The notes: generated by a model from the sequence alone, not told the origin. A stretch of DNA of 64,000 bases from an uncultured Oscillospiraceae bacterium (GCA_900757655.1 CAAEOT010000003.1:1-64000); one strand, 5' to 3'. Positions 16,325-25,392 are shown, numbered from the stretch's first letter. Translations and numbers: made by a program.

Positions 16325-17524
16325 ATGAGAGACCTGAAGCATCTGATCTATTTTGAAAACCTGCTGCAGCAGGCAAACAACGACCTGGTTCAGGCCGCCT
16401 GTGGGGACGGGCGGCTGGCGCTGGCATGGAACTGTTCGTACATACCGGAGGTTTTGCTGGATACGGACAAGTGTTTTGGCGTGCGTCTGCGCGCGCCGAA
16501 CTGCACCAATCCCGACATGGCTACCTATTATATGACCAACCGCTCGTGCCCGTACTCCAAGAGCATCCTCGAGCGCGCGTTCGAGGGCGGCTACAACTTC
16601 ATCTCCGCGCTCATCGGGCAGGAGTGCTGCACGACGATGAACCGCATGGAGCAGTATTTTGAATACTGCGAGCTGATCCCGAACGAGAAATTTTTCTGCA
16701 CGTATCTCGACATGCCGCTGCGCAAGACCGAGTGGCACGCGGGCTACTACCGCCGCCAGATCGAGCAGAAGATCATTCAGCCGCTCGAGAAGGTCTACGG
16801 CGTGGACTTCTCGGAGGACAACCTGCGCCGCGCCGTTGAGCAGTTCAACGAGGTCTGCCGCATCATGACGGAGATCAACGCCATGCGCGAGGCGGAAAAC
16901 CCCGTCATCACGGGCTATGAATTCCACGTCATCCAGCTGTGCACGCAGACGTGCCCGAAGGATCTCATCCTGCCCTACCTGCGCGAGACGCTGCAGGAGC
17001 TGCGCACGCGCGAGCCGGACCCGAAGCCGTGGTACCGTGCGCGTGTGCTCATCGCCGGCAGCGAGATCGATGACCCCGAGTTCACGAAAATGTGCGAGAT
17101 GGCCGGCGGACTCGTCGTGGCCGACCGCTACTGCTTCGGCTCGATGCCCGGCCGCGAGGAGATCCCGCTCGAGGAGGGCAAGGACGTTCTGCAGTCCATC
17201 GCCGACTACTATATGTGGCGCAACCAGTGCCCGCGCGCCATGGGCCCCGAAAACATCATCGCGCGCAAGAAATACATTTTCGATCTCGTGGAGAAATACC
17301 ACGCCGATGGCATCATCGTCGAGAACATGAAGTTCTGCGAATACTGGGGCTACGAGCGTGCGCAGGACGGCATGTGGTTCTACGAGGGCTACGAGCTGCC
17401 GCGCAGCGTACCGGTGTGCCAGATCGAGAAGGATTACACGAGCGCCGCCTCCGGTCAGCTGCGTACCCGGTTCCAGGCGTTCATCGAGTCGCTGGAGATC
17501 AAAAAGATCCAGGCGCAGCAATAA
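16325..17524 (+). CDS. HgdB/BcrB-like small subunit of dehydratase cassette A
   Basis: A 399-residue protein of the 2-hydroxyacyl-CoA dehydratase / benzoyl-CoA reductase superfamily, whose two-subunit enzymes use [4Fe-4S] clusters for radical dehydration or reduction of CoA esters. Three cysteines sit where cluster ligands are expected: Cys37 in N-C-S-Y-I-P-E-V-L-L, Cys75 in S-C-P-Y-S-K-S and Cys101/102 in Q-E-C-C-T-T-M-N-R. The C-terminus has G-Q-L-R-T-R-F-Q-A-F-I-E, typical of the family. AGGAGGG lies eight bases before the ATG. It is the first gene of the operon, 15 bp ahead of its partner. It is clearly paralogous to the genes at 31845 and 38130. The actual substrate and reaction are unknown. 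Confidence 0.85.
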   Translation: MRDLKHLIYFENLLQQANNDLVQAACGDGRLALAWNCSYIPEVLLDTDKCFGVRLRAPNCTNPDMATYYMTNRSCPYSKSILERAFEGGYNFISALIGQECCTTMNRMEQYFEYCELIPNEKFFCTYLDMPLRKTEWHAGYYRRQIEQKIIQPLEKVYGVDFSEDNLRRAVEQFNEVCRIMTEINAMREAENPVITGYEFHVIQLCTQTCPKDLILPYLRETLQELRTREPDPKPWYRARVLIAGSEIDDPEFTKMCEMAGGLVVADRYCFGSMPGREEIPLEEGKDVLQSIADYYMWRNQCPRAMGPENIIARKKYIFDLVEKYHADGIIVENMKFCEYWGYERAQDGMWFYEGYELPRSVPVCQIEKDYTSAASGQLRTRFQAFIESLEIKKIQAQQ

Positions 17525-17539
17525 GGGAGGGGTTCAGCT

Positions 17540-19150
17540 ATGTGGAAACGCAAACGCACGCTCAAAGAAGAATACGGCACGCTCGGCCACTTCCTGCGGG
17601 GCGACAACGACTGCCATTATCTCGGCGACCTGTACATCGAGGGCACGAACTTCTACCGCCACCGCGAGTGGCGCGGCGTGAAGGACACGGCCTATGCCTT
17701 CGCCCGCTGGCTGCAGACCTGGGGCAAGATGGCCGGGCTCATCGGCCGCGACCCGGTGCGCATGATCCGCGCATTCTGGAAGTATCGCTGGCTGAGCGCT
17801 TATCTAGCCACGCCGATGATGGTCGACAAATGGATCGAGGGCGACCGCGGCATGGTTCTGCGCGCCGACCTGACGGCCATCGACTGCATGGTGTCCGACT
17901 CCATCACGACGCTCTGGCGCGAGATCCGCGCCGACCGCCGCTTCGGCGAGAACAAGTGGACCGAGCGCACGATCGCCTTTGACTACACGCTGCCGAAGCA
18001 CATCATCTACGGCTTCCCCGGCTACTACGGCATCAACATCCAGCAGCACGCGGCGTTCATGGTGCCGATCCTGAACAAGAACCTCGGCTCGTACTACGTC
18101 GACCAGGCCGTCAGCTGCGGCATCCCGGGCGACATGTGCACGCTGCCACTCGTGGAGACCGGCGTCGCCGTCGAGGGCGAGTACCCCGACATCGGCAACT
18201 GCTGGCTCACGACCAACAACCCCTGCGACGCGAACATGATGGACAACGTCGCCATGTACCGCGCGCTCTCGAGCGACGGCAAGAAGGCCGTGCACCCGTT
18301 CACGACCCCGCTCATGTACGACGACCCGACCTGCAAGGAGCTCGGCGTGCACGAGGTGTACGACGCCATCCACTTCCTCGAGGAGCAGTTCCACCAGCCG
18401 TTCAACTGGGACACGTTCATCCAGCACATTGAAAACACCAACCAGTTCAACCGCGAGGAGACCGAGCGCTGGGACATCTATGCCAAGACGAACAACGGCG
18501 CGCTCAACCCTGTGTGTCAGGGTCTGTTCCGCATCTACTTCTACCAGCAGGGCGGCAACGAGTACTTCCTCAAAGCCTCGCGCAAGATCACGCGCATCTT
18601 TGACAAGTGCGTGCGCAGAAACATCGACACCTTCCCGCACACGCGCCACCGCGCCATTGCCTGGAGCTGCGGCTCGACGTACTACGCGCACGGCGTGCAG
18701 TGGCTGTATAACTGCTGGGGCATCCTGTGCCTGATCAACATGGACTCGCTCACCGGCCACAACATTGTCGACACCGAGGACCGCGACGTCATGATGAGCG
18801 ACGTGGCCGACTGGCACGCCCGCACCCCGATGCGCACGCACACCGTCGGCGGCAACCGCCACATCATGCAGATGTGGGAGACGGCGGAGAAGTTCAACTG
18901 CGACATGATCATCATGTACGACGACATCGGCTGCAAGGGCATGGCCGGTGCGCAGGGCCTGATTGAGGAGGAGATCCGCAAGCACGACGAGCGCTTCCAC
19001 ACGGTGTGGATGCCGCACTCGCTGATGGATCACCGCATCGTCTCGCCAGCCGAGGCGCGCCGCACCGTCAACGAATACATGATCAACGTCATGCACGAGG
19101 AGCCGGTCGATCCGTCGCTGCTCGACTTTGACGACAGCATGGGCTGGTAA
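17540..19150 (+). CDS. Large partner subunit of dehydratase cassette A
   Basis: A 536-residue protein of the same superfamily. An extra N-terminal part of about 150 residues contains R-E-W-R-G-V-K-D-T near 42-50 and a K-Y-R-W-L block near 81. In the core, Cys200, Cys221 and Cys229 (in G-D-M-C, G-N-C and N-P-C-D) share the spacing 21 and 8 with the paralogues of cassettes B and C and are the likely cluster ligands. The protein ends with D-P-S-L-L-D-F-D-D-S-M-G-W; a terminal tryptophan is shared by all three copies. It is longer than classical HgdA-type subunits (about 420-480). It lies between its small partner and a tiny membrane protein gene 15 bp downstream. Confidence 0.82.
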   Translation: MWKRKRTLKEEYGTLGHFLRGDNDCHYLGDLYIEGTNFYRHREWRGVKDTAYAFARWLQTWGKMAGLIGRDPVRMIRAFWKYRWLSAYLATPMMVDKWIEGDRGMVLRADLTAIDCMVSDSITTLWREIRADRRFGENKWTERTIAFDYTLPKHIIYGFPGYYGINIQQHAAFMVPILNKNLGSYYVDQAVSCGIPGDMCTLPLVETGVAVEGEYPDIGNCWLTTNNPCDANMMDNVAMYRALSSDGKKAVHPFTTPLMYDDPTCKELGVHEVYDAIHFLEEQFHQPFNWDTFIQHIENTNQFNREETERWDIYAKTNNGALNPVCQGLFRIYFYQQGGNEYFLKASRKITRIFDKCVRRNIDTFPHTRHRAIAWSCGSTYYAHGVQWLYNCWGILCLINMDSLTGHNIVDTEDRDVMMSDVADWHARTPMRTHTVGGNRHIMQMWETAEKFNCDMIIMYDDIGCKGMAGAQGLIEEEIRKHDERFHTVWMPHSLMDHRIVSPAEARRTVNEYMINVMHEEPVDPSLLDFDDSMGW

Positions 19151-19165
19151 AGGAGGTCCACCGAT

Positions 19166-19339
19166 ATGAAATGCAAATTTGCGCAGTTCCTGTTCCGAGC
19201 TTTTGGCATCACCGGCGGCGCGCTGGCCGTGCTGTTCGTGATCTATTACTATAACCTCGACATGAAGCTCATGCGCTCCGTCGTCGTGCCGTTTTTGAAC
19301 AAGCACTATGACAGCGTCAAGCGCGAGCACCAGATCTGA
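19166..19339 (+). CDS. Tiny single-pass membrane protein of cassette A (N-L-D-M-K-L motif)
   Basis: A 57-residue protein: basic start M-K-C-K-F, one hydrophobic segment (about residues 13-29), then N-L-D-M-K-L-M and a soluble tail ending H-Y-D-S-V-K-R-E-H-Q-I. A perfect AGGAGG lies ten bases before the ATG. It follows the large subunit by 15 bp and is followed 17 bp later by the zinc-ribbon gene. Very similar small genes follow the large subunits of cassettes B and C, which makes it very likely a real, functionally linked protein, perhaps a membrane anchor. No known family was recognised. Confidence 0.8.
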   Translation: MKCKFAQFLFRAFGITGGALAVLFVIYYYNLDMKLMRSVVVPFLNKHYDSVKREHQI

Positions 19340-19356
19340 CAGGGGAGGAGCAAACC

Positions 19357-19623
19357 ATGGCAGTCAATCACAATGTCAATCCCCGGCCGCTGACCGCCGA
19401 GGAAAAGGAAAAACGCGCCCGTGGCATCTACGACAGCTTTGCGACCTACGTGGTCTTCTGCGGGCACTGCCGCTACGTGCGCAAGACGAATATGTACATC
19501 ATGCGCGCTGAGGCCTTCATCGACGAGCTCAAGGCCCGCGGCGAGGTCTGTCCCCACTGCGGAAAACAGGAGTGGACGCTCGGCTATCCGATGGGCACGA
19601 CGACCGGCTTCGTCAAGTTCTGA
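19357..19623 (+). CDS. Small zinc-ribbon or rubredoxin-like protein
   Basis: An 88-residue protein with two C-x-x-C pairs, C-G-H-C near residue 36 and C-P-H-C near 66, spaced as in a zinc ribbon or rubredoxin-type metal site. There is no membrane segment. GGGGAGGAG lies before the ATG. It is the last gene before a strong terminator and occurs only in cassette A, not in B or C. It could bind zinc (structure or DNA/RNA binding) or iron (electron transfer); the sequence alone does not decide. The remainder was not recognised. Confidence 0.7.
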   Translation: MAVNHNVNPRPLTAEEKEKRARGIYDSFATYVVFCGHCRYVRKTNMYIMRAEAFIDELKARGEVCPHCGKQEWTLGYPMGTTTGFVKF

Positions 19624-19637
19624 CACGCACACAAAAG

Positions 19638-19667
19638 GGCTCCCGCACAATGGCGGGAGCCTTTTTT
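19638..19667 (+). terminator. Terminator after cassette A
   Basis: GGCTCCCGC and GCGGGAGCC pair around ACAATG and are followed by TTTTTT. Some transcripts may read through into the FAD/Fe-S gene 120 bp downstream. Confidence 0.92.
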
Positions 19668-19787
19668 ACGGCACAGCGCGGGGCAAAGCGCCCCACTTCG
19701 GCACAAGAAACAAAAATATGGTTCCCAAGACGCACCGGGTATGTTATAGTGATGACAATCTCGCGCAAAAAAGAAGGAGGAGAGACC

Positions 19788-22472
19788 ATGGCACAACTCA
19801 GACCGAAGATCGTGAAGCTGGCAAAGATCATTGGGGGCGTCACCGGCATCACGACCAAGATCGACGAAAACGCGCCCGAATACTACTGCATGGCAGGCAT
19901 CCTGACCGACGAGGAAGCGGATGTCGCCATCGCGGCCGGGCTGCGCAAGGAGCGCACCGCGGCCTATCTGGCCAAGAAGGTCGGCAAGACCGTGCAGGAG
20001 GTGCAGCCCCTGCTGGACAACCTCGTATACTATGGCATCTTCCGCCGCTCGAAGGACGAAGCGCTCGGCGAGGACGTCTATTATATGCAGATCTTCGCGC
20101 CCGGCATTCTCGAGATGATGGTCAACCAGAAGGAGCTGCTCGACACGCATCCGGAGGTCGGCCGCGCATTCGAGGAATACACCCGCAACCTCGCGGCGAA
20201 CATGGGTGCCATGATCCCCGACGGCTACGGCCTCATGCGCGTCATCCCGGTCGAGAGCGCGCTCGAGGGCATCCCCGGCGTGAACGAGTTTGAGCGCATC
20301 TCGCACTATCTGGATAAATACGACCGCTTCTCCGTGTCTCCGTGCTCCTGCCGCGCGTCGCGCACGAGCATCGGCGACGGCTGCGGCCACCTCGACGAGG
20401 ATATGTGCATCCAGATGGGCAAGGGCGCCGAGCACTACATCCGCTCCGGCCGCGCCAAGGAGATCACGCGCGAGCAGGCGCTCGAGATCATCAAGCGCGC
20501 CGAAGAAAACGGCCTCATGCACGACATGGTCAACATTGAAGAGCCGGGCGAGAGCGCGGCCATCTGCAACTGCTGCGCCTGTGCCTGCTTCGGTCTGCGC
20601 GTGGGATTGATGTACGGCGCGCGCGACGCGATCCGCTCCAACTACGTCGCCGAGGTGGACGAGGCCAAGTGCGTCGCCTGCGGCCAGTGCGTGGAGACCT
20701 GCCCCGGCAATGCGCTCAAGCTCGGCCAGAAGCTCTGCTCGACCGAGGATCTGACGCCAAAGCCGGACTACGTCAAGCTCTCCGAGACCCTGCGTCCGAA
20801 GCGCAGCTGGGACCCGAACTACCGCGAGGATCACGAGGACGTCGTGCCCACCGGCACCGCCCCGTGCAAGACCGCCTGCCCCGCGCACATCCCCGTGCAG
20901 GGCTACCTGAAGCTCGCCGCGCAGGGCCGCTACACGGACGCGCTCGAGCTCATCAAGAAAGAAAACCCGTTCCCGGCCGTCTGCGGCCGCATCTGCAACA
21001 AGCGCTGCGAGGCTGAGTGCACCCGCGGCGACGTGGACGAGGCCGTCGCCATCGACGAGGTCAAGCGCTTCATCGCCGACCACGACCTGCACGAGGCCAC
21101 ACGCTACGTGCCGAAGCTGCTCAACCAGATCGGCCGCCCGTACACGGAGAAGATCGCCGTCATCGGCGCCGGCCCCGCGGGCATGAGCTGTGCCTACTAC
21201 CTCGCCAACAAGGGCTACCCCGTGACCGTGTTCGACCGCAATCCGGTGCCCGGCGGCATGCTCACGCTCGGCATCCCGAGCTTCCGCCTCGAAAAAGACG
21301 TGCTCAACGCCGAGATCGACATCCTGCGCGAGATGGGCGTCGAATTCCGCTGCGGCGTCGAGGTCGGCAAGGACGTCACCATCGAGCAGCTGCGCGCGCA
21401 GGGCTACAAGGGCTTCTATGTCGCCATCGGCGCGCAGAAGTCGGCCAAGCTCCGCATCCCGGGCGAGGAGCTCACGGGCGTCTACGGCGGCGTGGACTTC
21501 CTGCGCGCCGTGAACCTCGGCCACGAGACGAACATCGGCAAGCGCTGCGCCGTCATCGGCGGCGGCAACGTGGCCATGGACGTCTGCCGCAGCGCGGTGC
21601 GCCTCGGCGCGGACGAGACGTACGTGCTCTACCGCCGCAGTGAGGCAGAGCTGCCCGCCGACCCCGAAGAGGTCAAAGAGGCAATGGACGAGGGGGTGCA
21701 GTTCCGCTTCCTGACCGCACCGGTCGAGATCCTCGGCGCGGACGGCAAGGTCACTGGCATCCGGGTCGAGCGCATGACGCTCGGCGAGCCGGACGAGAAG
21801 GGCCGCCGCAAGCCCGTCGGTACCGGCGAATTTGAGACGCTCGCGGTCGATTCCGTCATCGGCGCCATCGGTCAGACGGTCGACTGGGGCACGCTCGATA
21901 CCGGCGCGCTCACGACGACGAAAAAGGGCACCGCCGAGGCCGACGCGCTTACCTATCAGACCGCGCAGCCGGACATCTTCGTCGGCGGCGACTGCTACAC
22001 CGGCCCGAAGTTTGCCATCGACGCCATTGCCGCCGGCAAGGAGGCCGCCATCAGCCTGCACCGCTATGTGCACCCCGGCCAGACGCTCACTGCCGGCCGC
22101 GACCGCAGAGTGTACAAGGCGCTTGATAAAGACCATGTGCTCATCGAGACGGCCGGTTTTGACAAGGATCACCGCCAGACGCCGGGCTACAACGCCGCCA
22201 AGGCCAAGACCTTCTCCGACGCGCGCGTCACGTTCACGGAAGAGCAGGTGCGCAAAGAGTGCGCCCGCTGCCTCGGCTGCGGTGCCACGAAGGTGGACAG
22301 CTACCTGTGCATCGGCTGCGGCCTGTGCACCACGAAGTGCAAGTTCGACGCCATCCATCTCAAGAAGGTGCGCGACTGGCACGCAGGCTCGTATGAGACC
22401 ATGCCGATCAAGGTCGCCGAGGGTGTCGTCAAGCGCGCGGGCAGCATCGTGAAAAAGGCGGTCAGCAAGTAA
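19788..22472 (+). CDS. Multi-domain Fe-S/FAD NAD(P)H oxidoreductase (GltD-like)
   Basis: An 894-residue fusion. Residues 1-110 form a winged-helix-like part. Residues 185-265 form a cysteine-rich block (C-S-C-R, D-M-C-I, I-C-N-C-C-A-C-A-C) shared with the protein at 14820. Next come a [4Fe-4S] motif C-V-A-C-G-Q-C-V-E-T-C-P (295-306), then the Fe-S helical domain of glutamate synthase beta-type proteins (cysteines 360-411). The FAD loop is G-A-G-P-A-G-M near 460, the NAD(P)H loop G-G-G-N-V-A-M-D near 570, and the C-terminal Fe-S motifs C-A-R-C-L-G-C-G and C-I-G-C-G-L-C-T-T-K-C. It should pass electrons between NAD(P)H and ferredoxin-like centres. GltD-like proteins act in some benzoyl-CoA reductase pathways (BzdV), so a donor role for the dehydratase-like enzymes is plausible but inferred. 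AGGAGG lies before the ATG. Confidence 0.85.
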   Translation: MAQLRPKIVKLAKIIGGVTGITTKIDENAPEYYCMAGILTDEEADVAIAAGLRKERTAAYLAKKVGKTVQEVQPLLDNLVYYGIFRRSKDEALGEDVYYMQIFAPGILEMMVNQKELLDTHPEVGRAFEEYTRNLAANMGAMIPDGYGLMRVIPVESALEGIPGVNEFERISHYLDKYDRFSVSPCSCRASRTSIGDGCGHLDEDMCIQMGKGAEHYIRSGRAKEITREQALEIIKRAEENGLMHDMVNIEEPGESAAICNCCACACFGLRVGLMYGARDAIRSNYVAEVDEAKCVACGQCVETCPGNALKLGQKLCSTEDLTPKPDYVKLSETLRPKRSWDPNYREDHEDVVPTGTAPCKTACPAHIPVQGYLKLAAQGRYTDALELIKKENPFPAVCGRICNKRCEAECTRGDVDEAVAIDEVKRFIADHDLHEATRYVPKLLNQIGRPYTEKIAVIGAGPAGMSCAYYLANKGYPVTVFDRNPVPGGMLTLGIPSFRLEKDVLNAEIDILREMGVEFRCGVEVGKDVTIEQLRAQGYKGFYVAIGAQKSAKLRIPGEELTGVYGGVDFLRAVNLGHETNIGKRCAVIGGGNVAMDVCRSAVRLGADETYVLYRRSEAELPADPEEVKEAMDEGVQFRFLTAPVEILGADGKVTGIRVERMTLGEPDEKGRRKPVGTGEFETLAVDSVIGAIGQTVDWGTLDTGALTTTKKGTAEADALTYQTAQPDIFVGGDCYTGPKFAIDAIAAGKEAAISLHRYVHPGQTLTAGRDRRVYKALDKDHVLIETAGFDKDHRQTPGYNAAKAKTFSDARVTFTEEQVRKECARCLGCGATKVDSYLCIGCGLCTTKCKFDAIHLKKVRDWHAGSYETMPIKVAEGVVKRAGSIVKKAVSK

Positions 22473-22813
22473 TGCACGAGCTGGCACTGTGCGACGCGAT
22501 GCTCAAAATGGTGCGCGACATCTCCCGCGAGCAGGCGCTCGAGGGCGTGCGCAGCATCACGGTCCGCGTCGGGACGCTCTCGGGCGTCGTCCCGCGCTTT
22601 CTCACCGACTGCTGGACCGCTGTGACCGACGGCACGGAGTATGACGGCGTGCCTCTGCGCATCGAGACGGAGGCGGGCCGCGCCCGCTGTCTCGACTGTG
22701 GGGCGGAGTTCGTCGCCGACGTGGAGGCGCTCTCCTGCCCGGACTGCGGCGGGAAAAAGCTCATGCCCCTCTCCGGCCGTGACATGACCATTCAGGAGAT
22801 TGAGGCGTATTAA
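22472..22813 (+). CDS. hypA: Hydrogenase/urease nickel metallochaperone HypA-like
   Basis: A full-length, 113-residue HypA-family protein. M-H-E at the N-terminus supplies the nickel-binding His2, and the zinc domain has C-L-D-C near 70 and C-P-D-C near 89. Its ATG overlaps the TAA of the FAD/Fe-S gene (TAATG), so the two are translated together. HypA normally delivers nickel to [NiFe] hydrogenase or urease, but neither is present here; hydrogenase genes could lie elsewhere in the genome. The coupling to an Fe-S oxidoreductase mirrors the shortened HypA-like protein coupled to a related Fe-S protein at 14574-16013. Confidence 0.88.
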   Translation: MHELALCDAMLKMVRDISREQALEGVRSITVRVGTLSGVVPRFLTDCWTAVTDGTEYDGVPLRIETEAGRARCLDCGAEFVADVEALSCPDCGGKKLMPLSGRDMTIQEIEAY

Positions 22814-22828
22814 CTGCATACGCAGCAG

Positions 22829-22854
22829 GCCCCCGCGGATGCGGGGGCCTGTTT
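22829..22854 (+). terminator. Terminator after hypA
   Basis: A GC-rich stem AGGCCCCCGC / GCGGGGGCCT with a GGAT loop and a TTTT tail closes the plus-strand operon. Confidence 0.88.
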
Positions 22855-22857
22855 TGG

Positions 22858-22896
22858 CAAAAAAAGCGCCCCCGGAAGCCGATTGCTTCCGGGGGT
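22858..22896 (-). terminator. Terminator of asnS
   Basis: CCCCCGGAAGC and its complement around a short loop are followed on the minus strand by GCTTTTTTT, directly after the asnS stop codon. Confidence 0.9.
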
Positions 22897-22917
22897 GTCG
22901 TTCGTTCTCGATCAAAA

Positions 22918-24312
22918 TCAGAAGTCTGCGTTGCCGACCGTGCGCGGGTGCAGCTCCACGTCGCGGATGTTGCTCACGCCGGTCAGGTACATGACCATGC
23001 GTTCAAAGCCGAGACCGAAGCCGGCGTGGCGGCAGCTGCCGTAGCGCCGCAGGTCGAGGTACCACCAGTAGTCTTCCTCGCGCAGGCCCAGCTCCTGCAT
23101 ACGCTTGGTGAGCAGGTCGAGCCGCTCCTCACGCTGGCTGCCGCCGATGATTTCGCCGATGCCCGGCACGAGGCAGTCCGCCGCGGCGACGGTCTTGCCG
23201 TCGTCGTTCATGCGCATGTAAAATGCCTTGATCTCCTTCGGATAATCCGTGACGAACACGGGCTTGTTGAACACCTGCTCGGTCAGGTAGCGCTCGTGCT
23301 CCGTCTGCAGGTCGATGCCCCACTCCACGGGGTAATCGAACTTGTGACCGGAATCCTTGAGCAGCTTCACGGCGTCGGTGTATGTGATGCGGCCAAAGTC
23401 GTTATCCACGACGTTGTGCAGGCGCTCGAGCAGCCCTTTGTCCACGAAGGAATTGAAAAATTCCATCTCCTGCGGGCACTTTTCGAGCACGGTGTTGATG
23501 ATGAACTTCACCATCGCCTCCATGCACTCGAGATCGTCGTCGAGGTCGGCAAACGCCATCTCCGGCTCGATCATCCAGAACTCGGCGGCATGGCGCTGGG
23601 TGTTGGAGTTCTCGGCGCGGAACGTGGGGCCGAAGGTGTACACATCACCAAAAGCGAGCGCGAAGTTTTCGGCGTTGAGCTGGCCGGACACGGTCAGGTT
23701 CGTGCTCTTGCCGAAGAAGTCCTTGGAGAAATCTACCTTGCCGTCGGCCGTGCGCGGGATATTGTCGAGGTCGAGCGTCGTGACGCGGAACATCTCGCCC
23801 GCGCCCTCGCAGTCGGAGCCCGTGATGATCGGGGTCTGGACGTAGACAAAGCCGCGGTCCTGGAAGAACGTGTGCACCGCCTGCGCGGCCACGCTGCGGA
23901 CGCGGAACGTCGCACTGAAGAGGTTCGTGCGCGGGCGCAGGTGCTGGATCGTGCGCAGGAACTCCACGCTGTGGCGCTTTTTCTGCAGCGGATAGTCCGG
24001 TGCGGACGCGCCCTCGACCGTGACGCTGTCGGCCTTGAGCTCGAACGGCTGCTTGGCATCCGGCGTGAGCACGAGCTCGCCGTGCACGATGAACGCCGCG
24101 CCGACGTTCTGGCGGGCGATCTCGTCATAATTTTCGAGCTTGCCGCGCTCGAGCACGACCTGAAGGCTCTTGAAGCAGCTGCCGTCGTTGAGCTCGATAA
24201 AGCCGAAATTTTTCATGTCGCGGATCGTGCGCGCCCAGCCGCAGACGGTCAGGCTCTGGCCGCCGAAGGTCTCCGGGGATGCGTAGATGCCGGCGATGTG
24301 CTGTCTTTTCAT
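22918..24312 (-). CDS. asnS: Asparaginyl-tRNA synthetase
   Basis: A 464-residue class IIb aminoacyl-tRNA synthetase charging tRNA-Asn. The N-terminal OB-fold anticodon-binding domain ([10 protein letters not shown] near 23-32) precedes the catalytic core. Motif 2 contains [11 protein letters not shown], with A-E-F-W-M-I-E-P-E after it, and motif 3 is G-L-G-F-E-R-M-V-M near the C-terminus. Length and order are normal. A TATAAT box near 24357 on the minus strand lies upstream. The leader is short, with no room for a T-box riboswitch. Confidence 0.97.
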   Translation of the reverse strand: MKRQHIAGIYASPETFGGQSLTVCGWARTIRDMKNFGFIELNDGSCFKSLQVVLERGKLENYDEIARQNVGAAFIVHGELVLTPDAKQPFELKADSVTVEGASAPDYPLQKKRHSVEFLRTIQHLRPRTNLFSATFRVRSVAAQAVHTFFQDRGFVYVQTPIITGSDCEGAGEMFRVTTLDLDNIPRTADGKVDFSKDFFGKSTNLTVSGQLNAENFALAFGDVYTFGPTFRAENSNTQRHAAEFWMIEPEMAFADLDDDLECMEAMVKFIINTVLEKCPQEMEFFNSFVDKGLLERLHNVVDNDFGRITYTDAVKLLKDSGHKFDYPVEWGIDLQTEHERYLTEQVFNKPVFVTDYPKEIKAFYMRMNDDGKTVAAADCLVPGIGEIIGGSQREERLDLLTKRMQELGLREEDYWWYLDLRRYGSCRHAGFGLGFERMVMYLTGVSNIRDVELHPRTVGNADF

Positions 24313-24406
24313 ATCATCAGCCTCGTTTCCGATGGATTTTTCAAAATAACTTCTTTATTATACGCACAATGCGCGTTTTTTTCAACCGGTTCTTGCGCGC
24401 GTAAAC

Positions 24407-24441
24407 GCAAAGCCGGCGGATTTTCCGCCGGTTTTGCGTAT
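24407..24441. terminator. Palindromic terminator after the lipid kinase gene
   Basis: ACGCAAA and CCGGCGGA pair with their complements around a TTTT centre, with T-rich flanks in both directions. The lipid kinase gene ends 12 bp upstream on the minus strand. Confidence 0.75.
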
Positions 24442-24452
24442 CTTTTCCGCCA

Positions 24453-25340
24453 TTAAGCGATGATATGGATCGCCGCGTGGTTGTTGCGCAGCGTCACGTC
24501 CGTCGTCACGCCGCCGGCCTCGCCGTCGCGCGTCCAGGCCACGGGCTCTTCAAACGTGAAGCGCAGCGTCTTGGACTGCACGAGAATGACGTTCTCATTG
24601 TCATAGTTCTGGTTGAGCACGCCCGAGATGATGCGGCTCAGGTCGCCGAACTGCTGCGGGCAGCGGATGAGCAGCGTCTCGAACAGGCCGTCGCCCAGAC
24701 TCACCAGGTCCTTGCGCAGGCGCACCATGCCGGCCACGGACGTCGAGTTCGACACGCCGCCGAAGATGAAGTCGCCGTCGACCGTGCCACCGTCATACTC
24801 CACGTGCGCGCAGTAATGGTCGATGCTGTTGAGCCGGCCGATCGCCTCAAGTACATAGGCCAGGTGGCCGAGCGCCTGCTTTTCGTTTTGCGGCGTCTCA
24901 TAGCTCACGGCCGTAAACGCGCCGAACGCCGCCACGTAGGTGAAAAAGCTCTGGTCGCCGAAGCTGCCGACGTCAAACGCCGTCGGCGTGCCGGTCACGA
25001 TGCGCAGGGCCGCATCCGTCGCGTTTTTCGGCAGACCGAGCGTCGAGGCCACGTCGTTCGTCGTGCCCATCGGGATGTAGCCCAGCGGGGGCGGATTCGG
25101 CACCTGCATCAGACCCGAGACGACCTCACTGAGTGTGCCGTCGCCGCCGATGCAGGCCACGGTGTCATACTCCGCCGCGTGCTGCGCCGCCATCAGCGTC
25201 GCGTCGCCGCGGCCCTGCGTGAAATACACCGTCGTCAGGTACCCGCCGCTGTCGAGAATGTTCATCACCTCGCCGAAGCCGGTCTTGTAACCGCTGCGTC
25301 CGGCCATGGGGTTGATGATCAGCATCATACGTTTTTTCAT
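24453..25340 (-). CDS. Diacylglycerol/lipid kinase family protein
   Basis: A 295-residue soluble kinase of the DagK/YegS/BmrU family, which phosphorylates diacylglycerol or related lipids with ATP. The nucleotide loop G-G-D-G-T-L near residue 65, P-M-G-T-T-N-D near 90 and an N-terminal I-I-N-P-M-A-G-R-S-G are diagnostic. The ATG at 25340 follows CAGGAGG. The lipid substrate is not decided by sequence. It lies between asnS and rpsT as a single gene with its own terminator. Confidence 0.9.
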   Translation of the reverse strand: MKKRMMLIINPMAGRSGYKTGFGEVMNILDSGGYLTTVYFTQGRGDATLMAAQHAAEYDTVACIGGDGTLSEVVSGLMQVPNPPPLGYIPMGTTNDVASTLGLPKNATDAALRIVTGTPTAFDVGSFGDQSFFTYVAAFGAFTAVSYETPQNEKQALGHLAYVLEAIGRLNSIDHYCAHVEYDGGTVDGDFIFGGVSNSTSVAGMVRLRKDLVSLGDGLFETLLIRCPQQFGDLSRIISGVLNQNYDNENVILVQSKTLRFTFEEPVAWTRDGEAGGVTTDVTLRNNHAAIHIIA

Positions 25341-25365
25341 AGTCAGCCTCCTGTCAGGGTAGCAA

Positions 25366-25392
25366 AAAGGGCATGGCAAACTGCCATGCCCC
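25366..25392 (-). terminator. Terminator of rpsT
   Basis: GGGCATGGCA and TGCCATGCCC pair around AAC and are followed on the minus strand by TTTTTGC, immediately after the rpsT stop. Confidence 0.9.

Noticed and set aside
19584..22487. 967-codon open frame antisense to the Fe-S/FAD oxidoreductase gene
   Set aside because: Composition is typical of antisense shadow (Ala, Val, Arg, His, Asp) and the sense strand has unmistakable FAD and Fe-S motifs.
24313..24452. T-box leader before asnS
   Set aside because: The gap is too short and contains no T-box core sequence or specifier hairpin.
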